64,000 nt of DNA from Bacteroidota bacterium (GCA_016718875.1 JADKBL010000019.1:1-64000), one strand, 5' to 3'; positions 8,228 through 17,075 are shown, numbered from the stretch's first letter. The notes: generated from the letters alone by a model not told the origin. Program-made: numbers and translations.

Positions 8228-8302
8228 GGTGGAAGACCGGGTTCGAACCGGCGACCTTCGGAACCACAATCCGACGTTCTAACCAACTGAACTACATCCA
8301 CC
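8228..8302 (-). tRNA. tRNA-His (anticodon GTG)
   Basis: On the minus strand the cloverleaf is complete. The anticodon stem TCGGA/TCCGA encloses the loop TTGTGGT, giving anticodon GTG. The T-arm contains GGTTCGAACC. The extra 5' G (G-1) typical of histidine tRNA is present opposite C73. CCA is not encoded (C, A, A follow). The acceptor stem has one T-T mismatch at pair 6-67, which is unusual. The terminator at 8193-8223 lies just beyond its 3' end. Confidence 0.92.
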
Positions 8303-8469
8303 GTTTCAGGGTGCAAAATAAGGTCAAAAAATCTATTCCACAAAATTTTAGTTTTATTTTCTCTTCCACATGTCAATTAGTATCTTTGTCCGGTTCGGTA
8401 AAATTATTGATACTCAACATACAATTTTTCCGGAGAAAGATAGTTTTGATATCTGTAAATTAGTCTGGT

Positions 8470-9819
8470 TTGAGGAGAATAAAGCTGATAGATAATATTT
8501 CGGGACTCCAGCTGTTTCAGCTGATGAAGCCTGTCATTTTTCTGATAATCAGCATAGTTTTTACCAAAAGCCACCTTACCCGCTCCGAAATCGGGCAGTG
8601 GGAAATGTTCATGTTTATTGCCGGACTAATAACATTTTTCTGGGTTACCGGAATAATTCAGTCCCTTCTTCCCCTGTATCACAGAAATAGAACTTACCGT
8701 AAATTAGGTGATAACGGTTCTACAAAATCACCCGAAATATTCAATGCATTTCTGCTCTTATGCTTCTTCAGCCTTCTTGTTTTTGCTCTCGGACAAGGAG
8801 TAAAGAACCATTTTTCCGTTTTCCATTTCAGTGGTAATGTGCCATATCTTAACCTGCTGCTTCTGTATGTTCTCCTGAATAGTCCTGTCCAGCTCATAGA
8901 ATATATTTATCTTCTTAATAACAGGGCCTACCGTATCTTTCAATACGGGCTCTACACTTTTACAGCCCAGCTGCTTTTTATAATTATTCCTTTGGTTCTT
9001 GAACAGGACCTTATCTGGTCTATATATGGATTACTGGCAATAACTTTTGTACGCTGGATCTGGCTGATCGTGCTTCTGAGGAGGTACACAGAAATGAGGA
9101 TTTCTGTTGAATTCATGAAAGAGCATCTCTATCTTGCCACTCCCCTGATCCTTACAACACTTATCAGCGGATCGGCTCAGTATATTGACGGAGTAATAGT
9201 CTCAGTAGTATACCGCGACCCCGATCAGTTTGCACTTTTCAGGTATGGAGCAAAGGAATTTCCTCTGGTTCTGATGCTTGCAAACGGACTCAGCAATGCA
9301 ATGCTTCCGGAGTTTTCCACACGCGAAAGGATGAAAGAGTCGCTTGCTAAAATCAGAGTAAAATCAGAACGTTTGATGCATATCCTTTTCCCTTCGGCAA
9401 TTCTAATGATGATCTTTGCACGATGGATATATCCGCGTATGTTTAATCCTGAGTTTCATAAGAGCACTGACGTTTTTCTGATATATTCTCTTCTTATTAT
9501 ACCCAGACTTGTTTTTCCCCAGACAATAATTGTAGGCAGAAAAAAAACTCACATCACACTTTTTGCAGCTATAATTGAAATAGGTATTAATATCCCGTTA
9601 AGTCTTTTTATGATAAAATGGGGCTACAACCTTCCTGGGGTAGCGCTGTCAACATTTATCGTTTACCTTGTGAGTAAAGCATTTCTAATAGGATATCTGT
9701 GGTATAAGATGAAGATTAGACCTTCCGAATATATTCCACTCAGGCTTTATGCTTTTTATTCAGCTCTGATCGCAATAGTTTTTGTCCTGATCGACCACAG
9801 GATAATAGATATACGTTGA
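8470..9819 (+). CDS. oligosaccharide flippase / polysaccharide biosynthesis membrane protein
   Basis: About 449 residues with roughly a dozen hydrophobic spans. The first segment (ISGLQLFQLMKPVIFLI) and the later TPLILTTLISGSAQYIDGVIV resemble the Wzx/RfbX and MATE-like exporters that flip lipid-linked sugars across the inner membrane. The longest supported start is a TTG at 8470, because an in-frame stop lies at 8461-8463; an ATG at 8524 would remove part of the family-typical N-terminus. The next gene (GNAT-like) begins 36 bp downstream on the same strand and may be co-transcribed. No glycosyltransferases are nearby, so the cargo is not indicated. Confidence 0.8.
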   Translation: MRRIKLIDNISGLQLFQLMKPVIFLIISIVFTKSHLTRSEIGQWEMFMFIAGLITFFWVTGIIQSLLPLYHRNRTYRKLGDNGSTKSPEIFNAFLLLCFFSLLVFALGQGVKNHFSVFHFSGNVPYLNLLLLYVLLNSPVQLIEYIYLLNNRAYRIFQYGLYTFTAQLLFIIIPLVLEQDLIWSIYGLLAITFVRWIWLIVLLRRYTEMRISVEFMKEHLYLATPLILTTLISGSAQYIDGVIVSVVYRDPDQFALFRYGAKEFPLVLMLANGLSNAMLPEFSTRERMKESLAKIRVKSERLMHILFPSAILMMIFARWIYPRMFNPEFHKSTDVFLIYSLLIIPRLVFPQTIIVGRKKTHITLFAAIIEIGINIPLSLFMIKWGYNLPGVALSTFIVYLVSKAFLIGYLWYKMKIRPSEYIPLRLYAFYSALIAIVFVLIDHRIIDIR

Positions 9820-9855
9820 AAGAGGTGTCAGGCATCCGGTGTAAATTACAGACTT

Positions 9856-11070
9856 ATGAAGATTCTTGAAGTTGCAACTAATGAGGACAAGAGGGAATTC
9901 ATCGATCTTCCGAAAAGCATTTACAGGGATGATCCGTACTGGGTTTGCCCTCTTGATTTAAGTGTAGAGTCAGTTTTTAATCCTGAAATAAACCATACAT
10001 TCAGACATGGTGTAGCAACCAGATGGATACTTAAGGATAACAGTAACAAAACGATTGGCAGGATTGCCGCTTTTATCGATAGTGTAAGGTCTGCAGCCAA
10101 TAGCCAGCCTACAGGTGGGGTGGGTTATTTTGAGGTTATTGAATCGAAGGAAGCTGCATATATTCTTTTCGATACAGCCATTAAGTGGCTCGAAGAACAT
10201 GGAATGCAGGCTGTTGACGGACCAATCAACTTTGGTGAGAATGACAATAACTGGGGACTGCTTGTTGACGGTTTTATGCAGCAGGGTTACGGGATGCCTT
10301 ATAATAAGCAGTATTACAGAGGCTTTTTCGAAGAGTATGGATTCAGAAACTATTTTGAACAATACTCCTATCACAGGGTACTGAGAGATGAGAAAAACAG
10401 GATTATTGAGTTCCCGGAGAGAATAATGAAAATAGCTGAATGGCTTGCAAACCGTCCGGGTTATTCCTTCAGACATTTTGAGGTCAGAAATGCTGATAGA
10501 TATGTAAATGATATAGTTGAGATATACAATTCGGCGTGGTCCGTTTTCAAACAGGATTTTACACCTCTTGAAAAGGCTTTTCTGTATGAATCACTCGAAA
10601 AAGCAAAACCTCTTATTGATGAGGAACTAATCTGGTTTGCCTACCATAATAATAAACCTGTTGCTTTTTTCATTCTCTTACCCGATGCGAACCAGATTTT
10701 CAGGCACCTCAATGGTAAACTGCACCTTTGGAATAAAATCAGGTTTCTATACTACAGGGAAACTCATAAAATGACAAGGATGAGGGCAATAGTGGGTGGA
10801 GTTCATCCTTCATACCATAACAGCGGGGTTGAATCGGCTATCTTCTATAATCTTTATAAAATGTTTGTAAAAAAGCCATGGTTCAGGGAACTGGAGCTAT
10901 CGTGGACAGGCGATTTCAATCCTAAAATGATATCTATTTATGAAGCACTTGGGACCAAAAGGGCAAAAACACATATCACCTACCGCTATCTTATCAATAA
11001 AGAGCTGACCTTCATAAGATACAAGGATGAGATGTACAATAAGTTGCATAAGAATGAACATGAAAGATGA
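9856..11070 (+). CDS. GNAT-like acyltransferase family protein (paralogue 1)
   Basis: 404 residues of a Bacteroidota family annotated as GNAT-like. Recognisable blocks are YRDDPYWVCPLD (residues about 23-34), IGRIAAFID (about 62-70), DGPINFGENDNNWGLLVDGF (about 120-140) and, near the C-terminus, ELSWTGDFNPKMISIYEALG, which resembles the acyl-CoA-binding end of GNAT folds. It shares every one of these blocks with the protein at 59025-60200, so the two are clear paralogues. The substrate is unknown. It lies 36 bp after the flippase, which would allow a role in modifying a cell-surface lipid or sugar, but that is inference. Confidence 0.75.
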   Translation: MKILEVATNEDKREFIDLPKSIYRDDPYWVCPLDLSVESVFNPEINHTFRHGVATRWILKDNSNKTIGRIAAFIDSVRSAANSQPTGGVGYFEVIESKEAAYILFDTAIKWLEEHGMQAVDGPINFGENDNNWGLLVDGFMQQGYGMPYNKQYYRGFFEEYGFRNYFEQYSYHRVLRDEKNRIIEFPERIMKIAEWLANRPGYSFRHFEVRNADRYVNDIVEIYNSAWSVFKQDFTPLEKAFLYESLEKAKPLIDEELIWFAYHNNKPVAFFILLPDANQIFRHLNGKLHLWNKIRFLYYRETHKMTRMRAIVGGVHPSYHNSGVESAIFYNLYKMFVKKPWFRELELSWTGDFNPKMISIYEALGTKRAKTHITYRYLINKELTFIRYKDEMYNKLHKNEHER

Positions 11071-11092
11071 GTTCAATAAAATTGCAATTCTA

Positions 11093-11123
11093 TTTGTATA
11101 TTAAAATAAAGTAATTAATTTTG
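11093..11123 (+). promoter_or_regulatory. Bacteroidota primary promoter of the L31 gene
   Basis: TTTG (11093-11096), 19 bp, then TAATTTTG (11116-11123) match the -33/-7 consensus with canonical spacing. The predicted transcription start is about 11130, leaving a 54-nt leader before the ATG at 11184. Confidence 0.7.
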
Positions 11124-11183
11124 CAGTCCCTAATAAAAAGGAAATCGTTAAAGACGAATAAAGGAATTAAAAAAGATACAGCA

Positions 11184-11447
11184 ATGAAAAATGGAATTCA
11201 TCCCAGCACTTACAGGTTTGTGGTATTTCAGGATATGTCAAACGGACATGCATTTATGAGTAAGTCGACCGCACCTTCAAAAGATACAATTAAATGGGAA
11301 GATGGAAATGAATATCCGCTTCTAAAACTTGAAATTTCAAATACTTCACATCCTTTCTATACTGGTAAAATGAAGCTTGTAGATACCGCAGGAAGGGTTG
11401 ATAAGTTCATGAACCGTTATAAGGATCATGTAGGTAAAAAGAAGTAA
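11184..11447 (+). CDS. rpmE2: 50S ribosomal protein L31 type B
   Basis: 87 residues starting MKNGIHPSTYRFVVFQDM, with the family-typical SHPFYTGKMKLVDTAGRVDK block and a basic tail. It belongs to the type B (zinc-free) L31 group: the CxxC zinc ligands of type A are absent, with NTSHPFYTG where type A has a Cys pair. The frame is open further upstream, but this ATG gives the normal family length and lies downstream of a well-formed promoter. A terminator follows immediately, so it is a single-gene unit. In other bacteria type B forms replace type A under zinc limitation; whether a type A copy exists elsewhere cannot be seen here. Confidence 0.95.
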   Translation: MKNGIHPSTYRFVVFQDMSNGHAFMSKSTAPSKDTIKWEDGNEYPLLKLEISNTSHPFYTGKMKLVDTAGRVDKFMNRYKDHVGKKK

Positions 11448-11468
11448 CAGCATACTTTTCTTATGAAT

Positions 11469-11501
11469 AGGGACATGCCATGGCATGTCTCTTTTTGTTT
11501 T
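11469..11501 (+). terminator. intrinsic terminator after L31
   Basis: GACATGCC-AT-GGCATGTC is a perfect stem extended by AGG/TCT pairs and followed by CTTTTTGTTTTT, 22 bp after the L31 stop. Confidence 0.85.
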
Positions 11502-11561
11502 TAATATTGTGGCACAATCATTGCTCAGCCTCTTTTCGTCCCGTATGCAAGAAAATATTTG

Positions 11562-11580
11562 TAAATTTGAAAGTAAGGAG
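11562..11580 (+). promoter_or_regulatory. -7 element and Shine-Dalgarno before lon
   Basis: TAAATTTG (11562-11569) matches TAnnTTTG; the -33 box is weak. AAGGAG (11575-11580) lies 10 bases before the lon ATG and supports that start, a rare clear ribosome site in this window. The two are so close that transcription would begin within or just after AAGGAG, so the main promoter may lie further upstream. Confidence 0.4.
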
Positions 11581-11590
11581 TTAAAAGTAG

Positions 11591-14053
11591 ATGGAAAAGA
11601 AATTCAGGAAACCGGCCAGTGAGATATTATTACCCGATATTCTTGACGGAGAGGGAGATATAATACCCATTATTGCTGATGGTGACGATGGAGAGCTGGA
11701 TGATGTGGAGGTTCCGGAAATGCTGCCGATTCTTTCCCTGAGAAACACTGTACTTTTTCCGGGTGTTGTTCTGCCTATCTCAATTGGCCGCCCCAAATCC
11801 ATTCAGCTTATTAAGGATGCCTACCGTTCCGACAAGATTGTTGGTACCGTTGCCCAGAAAGATCCCGATATGGAGAATCCTGAATACAGCGATCTGCATA
11901 ATGTGGGAACAATTGGACAGATTGTCAAACTCCTGGAGATGCCTGACGGTTCAACAACTGCAATCATACAGGGAAGAAAGAGAATGGAACTTGCTGAACT
12001 TGTATCCAATGATCCCTATTTTGTAGCCAGGGTCCGTAACCTCCCTGAAACCAGACCTGAAGTCATAAACAAGGATTTTGATGCAATTGTTGGATCACTC
12101 AAAGATCTGTCACTCAAGATTATAAAGATTAATCCAAATATTAGTCCTGAAGCCTCTTTTGCAATAAAAAATATCGAGAATAATACATATCTGATCAACT
12201 TCATCTGTTCTAATACTGATATAAAAGTACAGGACAAACAAAAACTTCTGGAGATAAATACACTCAGAGACCGGGGTTTTGCTTTACTTGAATTCCTTGT
12301 ACAGGAAATTCAGGTACTTGAGTTAAAAAACGAGCTGCAGTCGAAGGTAAAGAGTGATCTTGACCAGCAGCAGCGCGAATTTTTGCTTCACCAGCAGATG
12401 AAAACAATACAGAATGAGCTGGGAGGAAATCCTGTTGAAAAAGAGATAGAAGAGTATCGCAAGAGAGCAGAAGAAAAGAAGTGGGGAGATGATGTAAAAA
12501 AGGTATTCAATAAAGAGCTTGAAAAGCTCCACAGACTTAATCCTGCAGCAGCAGAGTATTCTGTTCAGGTGAATTATATACAGACTCTTCTGGACCTTCC
12601 ATGGAATTTATATTCAACTGATAATCTTGATCTTAATAATGCACGAAGGGTCCTTGATGAAGACCATTTCGGTCTCGATGAGGTCAAGGAAAGAATTCTT
12701 GAACATCTTGCTGTACTGAAACTTAAAGGTGATCTTAAATCTCCTATACTTTGCCTTTACGGTCCCCCCGGAGTAGGTAAGACTTCACTTGGCAGATCTG
12801 TAGCCAAAGCACTTGGCAGAAAATATGTCAGAATGTCACTCGGAGGGTTACACGATGAGGCAGAGATCAGAGGGCACAGAAAAACATACATAGGAGCCAT
12901 GCCCGGAAGGATTGTACAGAATATACGCAGGGCGGGCTCATCAAATCCGGTTTTCATTCTTGATGAAATAGATAAGGTTGGCCAGGATTTCAGGGAAGAT
13001 CCCTCTTCTGCTCTTCTTGAAGTGCTCGATCCTGAACAGAACAGCACCTTCTTTGATAATTTTCTGGAGATGGAATATGACCTTTCGAAGGTCCTGTTTA
13101 TTGCAACAGCAAATAATCTGGCAACCATAAGTCCTGCATTGCGCGACAGGATGGAACTGATTGAGATAACAGGTTATCTTGTTGAGGAGAAACTTGAAAT
13201 TGCCAGGCGCCACCTCTTTCCCCGTCAGCTTGAAAACCATGGTGTAAAGCCTGAACAGATCACAATAGACAAGAAAGTGATGGAGGCTGTAATTGAAAAA
13301 TATACAAGGGAATCAGGGGTAAGGGAACTCGACAAGAAACTTGCTAAGGTTGTCAGGGTTACTGCTAAAAGTATTGCCTCAGAAAACTACTACGACAAGG
13401 AGCTTAAGATTTCAAATCTTACTGACATTCTCGGACCTCCTAAGTTTACCCGCGACCTGTATTCAGGTAATGAGCAGGCAGGTGTTGTTACAGGTCTTGC
13501 CTGGACCGCAGCCGGTGGTGAAATACTATTTGTTGAAACCAGCCTGAGTAAAGGCACCGGAAAACTGACACTTACCGGGAACCTTGGTGACGTGATGAAG
13601 GAGTCGGCAGTTATTGCACTTGAATATCTTAAGTCAAATGCCTCAATGCTTGATCTGCCTGAGAATTTTTCAGAGAAGTGGAATATTCACATTCATGTGC
13701 CCGAAGGAGCAATCCCTAAGGATGGTCCCTCAGCCGGGATTACCATGGCAACCTCAATTGCATCGGCATTTACACAGCGCAAGATTAAGAAATACCTGGC
13801 AATGACCGGTGAGATAACACTAAGGGGCAAAGTACTGCCTGTCGGAGGTATCAAGGAAAAGATTCTTGCAGCCAAGCGTGCAAGTATCAGGGAGATAATT
13901 GTATCGGAGGATAACAGAAAAGACGTGGAAAATATCAATGCAAAATATATCAAGGGACTGAAATTTCATTATGTCGATACTATTATGGGAGTGCTGGAAC
14001 TGGCACTTCTCAGACAGAAAGTGACAAACCCTAAAAAAATATCCTTCGAATGA
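11591..14053 (+). CDS. lon: ATP-dependent protease Lon (LonA type)
   Basis: 820 residues, the full size for LonA, a cytoplasmic hexamer that unfolds and degrades misfolded and regulatory proteins. The N-terminal substrate domain (about 45-240, starting EMLPILSLRNTVLFPG) leads through a coiled helix (about 240-330) to the AAA+ module with Walker A GPPGVGKT at 391-398 and Walker B VFILDEIDK. The C-terminal protease domain has catalytic Ser714 in PKDGPSAG and Lys755 in GGIKEK. A preceding AAGGAG fixes the start. The last four bases overlap coaD (ATGA), so the two are translationally coupled. Confidence 0.97.
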   Translation: MEKKFRKPASEILLPDILDGEGDIIPIIADGDDGELDDVEVPEMLPILSLRNTVLFPGVVLPISIGRPKSIQLIKDAYRSDKIVGTVAQKDPDMENPEYSDLHNVGTIGQIVKLLEMPDGSTTAIIQGRKRMELAELVSNDPYFVARVRNLPETRPEVINKDFDAIVGSLKDLSLKIIKINPNISPEASFAIKNIENNTYLINFICSNTDIKVQDKQKLLEINTLRDRGFALLEFLVQEIQVLELKNELQSKVKSDLDQQQREFLLHQQMKTIQNELGGNPVEKEIEEYRKRAEEKKWGDDVKKVFNKELEKLHRLNPAAAEYSVQVNYIQTLLDLPWNLYSTDNLDLNNARRVLDEDHFGLDEVKERILEHLAVLKLKGDLKSPILCLYGPPGVGKTSLGRSVAKALGRKYVRMSLGGLHDEAEIRGHRKTYIGAMPGRIVQNIRRAGSSNPVFILDEIDKVGQDFREDPSSALLEVLDPEQNSTFFDNFLEMEYDLSKVLFIATANNLATISPALRDRMELIEITGYLVEEKLEIARRHLFPRQLENHGVKPEQITIDKKVMEAVIEKYTRESGVRELDKKLAKVVRVTAKSIASENYYDKELKISNLTDILGPPKFTRDLYSGNEQAGVVTGLAWTAAGGEILFVETSLSKGTGKLTLTGNLGDVMKESAVIALEYLKSNASMLDLPENFSEKWNIHIHVPEGAIPKDGPSAGITMATSIASAFTQRKIKKYLAMTGEITLRGKVLPVGGIKEKILAAKRASIREIIVSEDNRKDVENINAKYIKGLKFHYVDTIMGVLELALLRQKVTNPKKISFE

Positions 14054-14529
14054 AGAAAACAGCAGTATTTCCCGGGTCCTTTGATCCGTTTACAATCGGG
14101 CATGAAGCTATTGTAATGCGGGCCCTCAGCCTTTTCGATGAGATAATAATAGCAGTGGGAGCAAATGCACTCAAAAAGAGCTATTACTCTCTTGAAACCA
14201 GGGAAAAGATGATACGACTGGTTTTTAAGAATGAGCCAAGGATTAAAGTTTCACATTACGAGGGTCTTACAGTAGATTATTGTAAGAAATTCGGGATTGG
14301 TTATCTTGTAAGAGGACTGAGGACAGCCGCGGACTTCGAATTTGAAAGGGCAATAGCCCAGACAAACAAGGTACTGGCTCCGGATATTGAATCGGTATTC
14401 CTCCTGACTGTACCCGAGCACAGCCATATTAATTCAACAATAGTAAGAGATATTATCCGAAGCGGAGGTGATGCTTCCGTATTCGTGCCAAAATCAATTG
14501 ATCTTAAGAAGTTTAAGGGAGCAGAGTAG
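14050..14529 (+). CDS. coaD: pantetheine-phosphate adenylyltransferase (PPAT)
   Basis: 159 residues, as usual for CoaD, the hexameric enzyme that adenylates 4'-phosphopantetheine in coenzyme A synthesis. The nucleotidyltransferase signature PGSFDPFTIGHEAI sits at the N-terminus with its T/HxGH-type catalytic His. VRGLRTAADFEFE and HSHINSTIVRDI (the ISSTxxR-like motif) are present. The start overlaps the lon stop by four bases. The stop is 5 bp from the end of a convergent Nudix gene. Confidence 0.97.
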   Translation: MKKTAVFPGSFDPFTIGHEAIVMRALSLFDEIIIAVGANALKKSYYSLETREKMIRLVFKNEPRIKVSHYEGLTVDYCKKFGIGYLVRGLRTAADFEFERAIAQTNKVLAPDIESVFLLTVPEHSHINSTIVRDIIRSGGDASVFVPKSIDLKKFKGAE

Positions 14530-14534
14530 TTTTT

Positions 14535-15152
14535 TTACTCTTTGAGCACCGAAGAGTTTATTACCTCCATCAGCGACAACCAGGCATCATTTTTCATTCT
14601 GCTGATCTCGTCAGGGTGAAGCCATTCAACATTTGTTATCCCTTCATCAGTCTGAGGTTCAATGATCATATTTCCGTCATATCCCATCAGAAACCAGCTG
14701 GTTTTTTTAAGATATGAAATCTTTTCCCAGGTGTAAGTGTGATATGTTGGCGCAATTGGCCTGATAATAAAGTGTCCTGTAATACCGCACTCTTCGCTTA
14801 CTTCTCTGAGTGCACATTCATCTGCTTCTTCACCTGGCTCAACATGTCCTTTCGGGAGATCGAGTTTTCCCTTCTTTTCAATAAACAGGTAGCGACCGCC
14901 GGTATGCCTCACCAGGCCGCCTGCCGCCTCAACCTCATTAAAGTAAATCCTGAAGATCTTCCAGAGGTGTTTTATATCCGGACCGTAAATATTGATGCTG
15001 GATATTTTCTTATCTTCCTGAAAATCAGATATCAGTTTATAAAGTTCAGAAGTGTCATTGAATTTATGGAATAAGCCGTATTTTTGTAGCCTGTCAGGTT
15101 CAGGGCTAAGTACTATGAATCTGTTCTCGAAGTTAACTTTATAAATATCCAT
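14535..15152 (-). CDS. Nudix hydrolase
   Basis: 205 residues. The Nudix box runs GHVEPGEEADECALREVSEE plus CGI, matching GX5EX7REUXEEXGU, so it should be a Mg-dependent hydrolase of a nucleoside diphosphate derivative. The roughly 70 residues ahead of the box are not typical of small MutT enzymes and are unassigned. Its ATG abuts that of divergent pyrE (the sequence reads CATATG), so its promoter would have to lie inside pyrE or the true start be further in. A downstream Met near residue 90 would destroy the fold, so I kept the long form. The substrate is unknown. Confidence 0.88.
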   Translation of the reverse strand: MDIYKVNFENRFIVLSPEPDRLQKYGLFHKFNDTSELYKLISDFQEDKKISSINIYGPDIKHLWKIFRIYFNEVEAAGGLVRHTGGRYLFIEKKGKLDLPKGHVEPGEEADECALREVSEECGITGHFIIRPIAPTYHTYTWEKISYLKKTSWFLMGYDGNMIIEPQTDEGITNVEWLHPDEISRMKNDAWLSLMEVINSSVLKE

Positions 15153-15785
15153 ATGAACCAGTTTGCAAAAAAAACAGCCGAATATCTGTTACAAATTAAA
15201 GCAATTAAATTGCAACCGTCAAATCCTTTTACATGGGCCTCAGGATGGAAATCACCAATCTATTGCGATAACCGGAAGACTCTCTCATTTCCTGAAGTGA
15301 GATCTTATATACGCGATTCATTTGCCATAATGGTAAAGGAACTTTATCCCAACGCAGAAGTGATTGCCGGAGTTGCAACAGGGGCAATTGCCCACGGGGC
15401 CCTTGCAGCAGAAAAACTGGGGCTGCCTTTCATTTATGTCAGGTCGGAAGCAAAAGAACATGGACTTGGAAACCAGATAGAGGGATATTATGAAAAAGGG
15501 CAGAAGGTTGTAGTAATTGAGGATCTTATTTCAACAGGAGGAAGCAGCCTCAATGCTGTCAAAGCACTCAGAGATGCCGGCTGTGAGGTACTTGGCATGG
15601 CAGCAATTTTTACTTATGAATTCAGTAAAGCTTCCGAAGGATTTGAAGCCGCAGGCTGTAAACTGAATACTCTCAGTAACTATTCAGTACTTGTTGAGAC
15701 TGCTGTTAAAACAGGTTATATAGGTGAATCGGAAGTTGAAACACTAAAGAAATGGAGAGTTGACCCGGCAAACTGGGGGAAATAA
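15153..15785 (+). CDS. pyrE: orotate phosphoribosyltransferase
   Basis: 210 residues, normal for PyrE, which makes OMP from orotate and PRPP in pyrimidine synthesis. The PRPP-binding motif VVVIEDLISTGGSS is near residues 117-130. The N-terminal LQPSNPFTWASGWKSPIYCD carries the orotate and PRPP contacts typical of the family, and the flexible loop AEKLGLPFIYVRSEAKEHG is present. It abuts the divergent Nudix gene with no spacer, and the SRPBCC gene follows after 4 bp. Confidence 0.97.
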   Translation: MNQFAKKTAEYLLQIKAIKLQPSNPFTWASGWKSPIYCDNRKTLSFPEVRSYIRDSFAIMVKELYPNAEVIAGVATGAIAHGALAAEKLGLPFIYVRSEAKEHGLGNQIEGYYEKGQKVVVIEDLISTGGSSLNAVKALRDAGCEVLGMAAIFTYEFSKASEGFEAAGCKLNTLSNYSVLVETAVKTGYIGESEVETLKKWRVDPANWGK

Positions 15786-15789
15786 TATT

Positions 15790-16221
15790 ATGTCAGACCT
15801 ATCATACTACGAGAGCCGTCCCGGTAAGCTGAGCTGCACAACTGATGTAGCCTTCAGCTTTATAACTGATCTCAGAAATTTTGGACGATTTGTCCGGGAG
15901 GGAACCATCACAAACTGGCAGGCCGACAAGGATTCCTGCAGCTTCAATGTGTCAGTAATAGGCACAGTGAGTGTTCGCCTCATTGAAAAAGTAGCTGGGA
16001 AAAAGGTTGTTTACCAGGGAGATGCCCTGAGTAAAAATGATTTTACAATTAATGTTGACCTCTCCGATTCCTCATTCGGCCCTGCTGATGTTAAACTTTA
16101 TCTGAATGCAGACCTTAATCCAATGATGAAGATAATGGCCGATAAGCCAATAAGGCAGTTTATGGAGTTGCTTATGCAGGAGATTGAGAATTTCAGGGAT
16201 TGGGATAATCTCAGAGAATAA
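15790..16221 (+). CDS. SRPBCC/START-like small-ligand domain protein
   Basis: 143 residues of a single helix-grip fold: an N-terminal strand with YESRPGKLSCTTDVAFSFITD, then alternating strands and a long C-terminal helix (PIRQFMELLMQEIENFRDW). Such proteins bind a hydrophobic ligand or act as polyketide-cyclase-like enzymes; no catalytic residue can be named. The frame is open 10 codons upstream into pyrE, but the ATG four bases after the pyrE stop gives the normal domain start. It probably forms an operon with pyrE. Its end overlaps the convergent birA gene by 11 bases. Confidence 0.8.
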   Translation: MSDLSYYESRPGKLSCTTDVAFSFITDLRNFGRFVREGTITNWQADKDSCSFNVSVIGTVSVRLIEKVAGKKVVYQGDALSKNDFTINVDLSDSSFGPADVKLYLNADLNPMMKIMADKPIRQFMELLMQEIENFRDWDNLRE

Positions 16222-16948
16222 AATCGACCTCTTTAAAAGCATACTCCCTTATTTTTCTGTCAGGGTGTTCAATAAGCAGCAACCCTTCTTCAGTAACCGA
16301 CACTATCTTTCCCTTAAAAATTCCATCCTTATCTCGGAATCCGAACCATTCATTTTTTCTGTAAAGCTTTGATATATAGTCACTGCAGATAATTTCATTC
16401 TTTCCTTTCATAAGGAGGTCATATCTTTTATCAATAGCCATGGAAAGTTCTGTCAGGCAATTGTCAGTATCATATTCTTTACCGGTAAGGATAGTCATCG
16501 ATACCGGATTAGGAGCGTTCCCTGTAAACTTTCGCTGGTTAATATTCAATCCTATTCCCACGATGGAGCTTACCAGTTTATTGTCCATCACCGAATTCTC
16601 AATCAGGATGCCTGCTATTTTGTCATTTCTGACATAAATGTCATTAGGCCATTTTATTTTGCACTCCTGAAGCTCTTTTCCCAGAAAGTCTGTGATCCCT
16701 AATGAAATTACCCTTGAGATCAGGAACTGATCAGCTGGCGATATTGCTGTCGGATATAGTATAATGCTGATTAACAGATTCTTTCCTGCTTCGCTTTCCC
16801 ATCCGTTACCAGTCTGCCCTCTTCCTGCCGATTGAAAAGAAGCTCTGATAATTGTTCCTTCCTGCACAACTTCAGATTTTAGAAGTCCGGATGCATAGGT
16901 ATTGGTTGATGTCAGGTTTTCAAAAGAAAGAATATTTGATCCTATCAT
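16211..16948 (-). CDS. birA: biotin--[acetyl-CoA-carboxylase] ligase
   Basis: 245 residues: the catalytic ligase alone, without the N-terminal DNA-binding domain of bifunctional BirA, so it should attach biotin to carboxylase carrier domains but not act as a repressor. The signature region contains SAGRGQTGNGWESEAGKNLL near 38-57 and KWPNDIYVRNDKIAGILIE near 97-115. The small C-terminal SH3-like cap is present (GKIVSVTEEGLLLIEH). It is divergent from rsfS, with mirror-image -7 elements between the two genes. Confidence 0.95.
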   Translation of the reverse strand: MIGSNILSFENLTSTNTYASGLLKSEVVQEGTIIRASFQSAGRGQTGNGWESEAGKNLLISIILYPTAISPADQFLISRVISLGITDFLGKELQECKIKWPNDIYVRNDKIAGILIENSVMDNKLVSSIVGIGLNINQRKFTGNAPNPVSMTILTGKEYDTDNCLTELSMAIDKRYDLLMKGKNEIICSDYISKLYRKNEWFGFRDKDGIFKGKIVSVTEEGLLLIEHPDRKIREYAFKEVDFIL

Positions 16949-17046
16949 TCTGATATTGAAGTGTGTGTGTAATATTAGTCACTAAAGTTCCAACTATAAT
17001 GCAATGTTGTCAATATTGGCACTGAAATTGAGCAACGGTAATATGT

Positions 17047-17075
17047 CAAAAGTAAAGATAAAAGTGGTACTTTTG
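17047..17075. promoter_or_regulatory. mirror-image -7 elements between birA and rsfS
   Basis: CAAAAGTA (17047-17054, that is TACTTTTG on the minus strand) and TACTTTTG (17068-17075) are exact inverted copies 13 bp apart. Each matches TAnnTTTG and points toward one of the divergent genes. Convincing -33 boxes are lacking, so either one could be fortuitous. Confidence 0.45.

Noticed and set aside
8182..8463. 93-codon plus-strand open frame
   Set aside because: It runs across the terminator and antisense to tRNA-His; not coding.
9970..10476. 168-codon open frame on the minus strand
   Set aside because: It lies entirely inside the well-conserved GNAT-like gene on the other strand and resembles no family.
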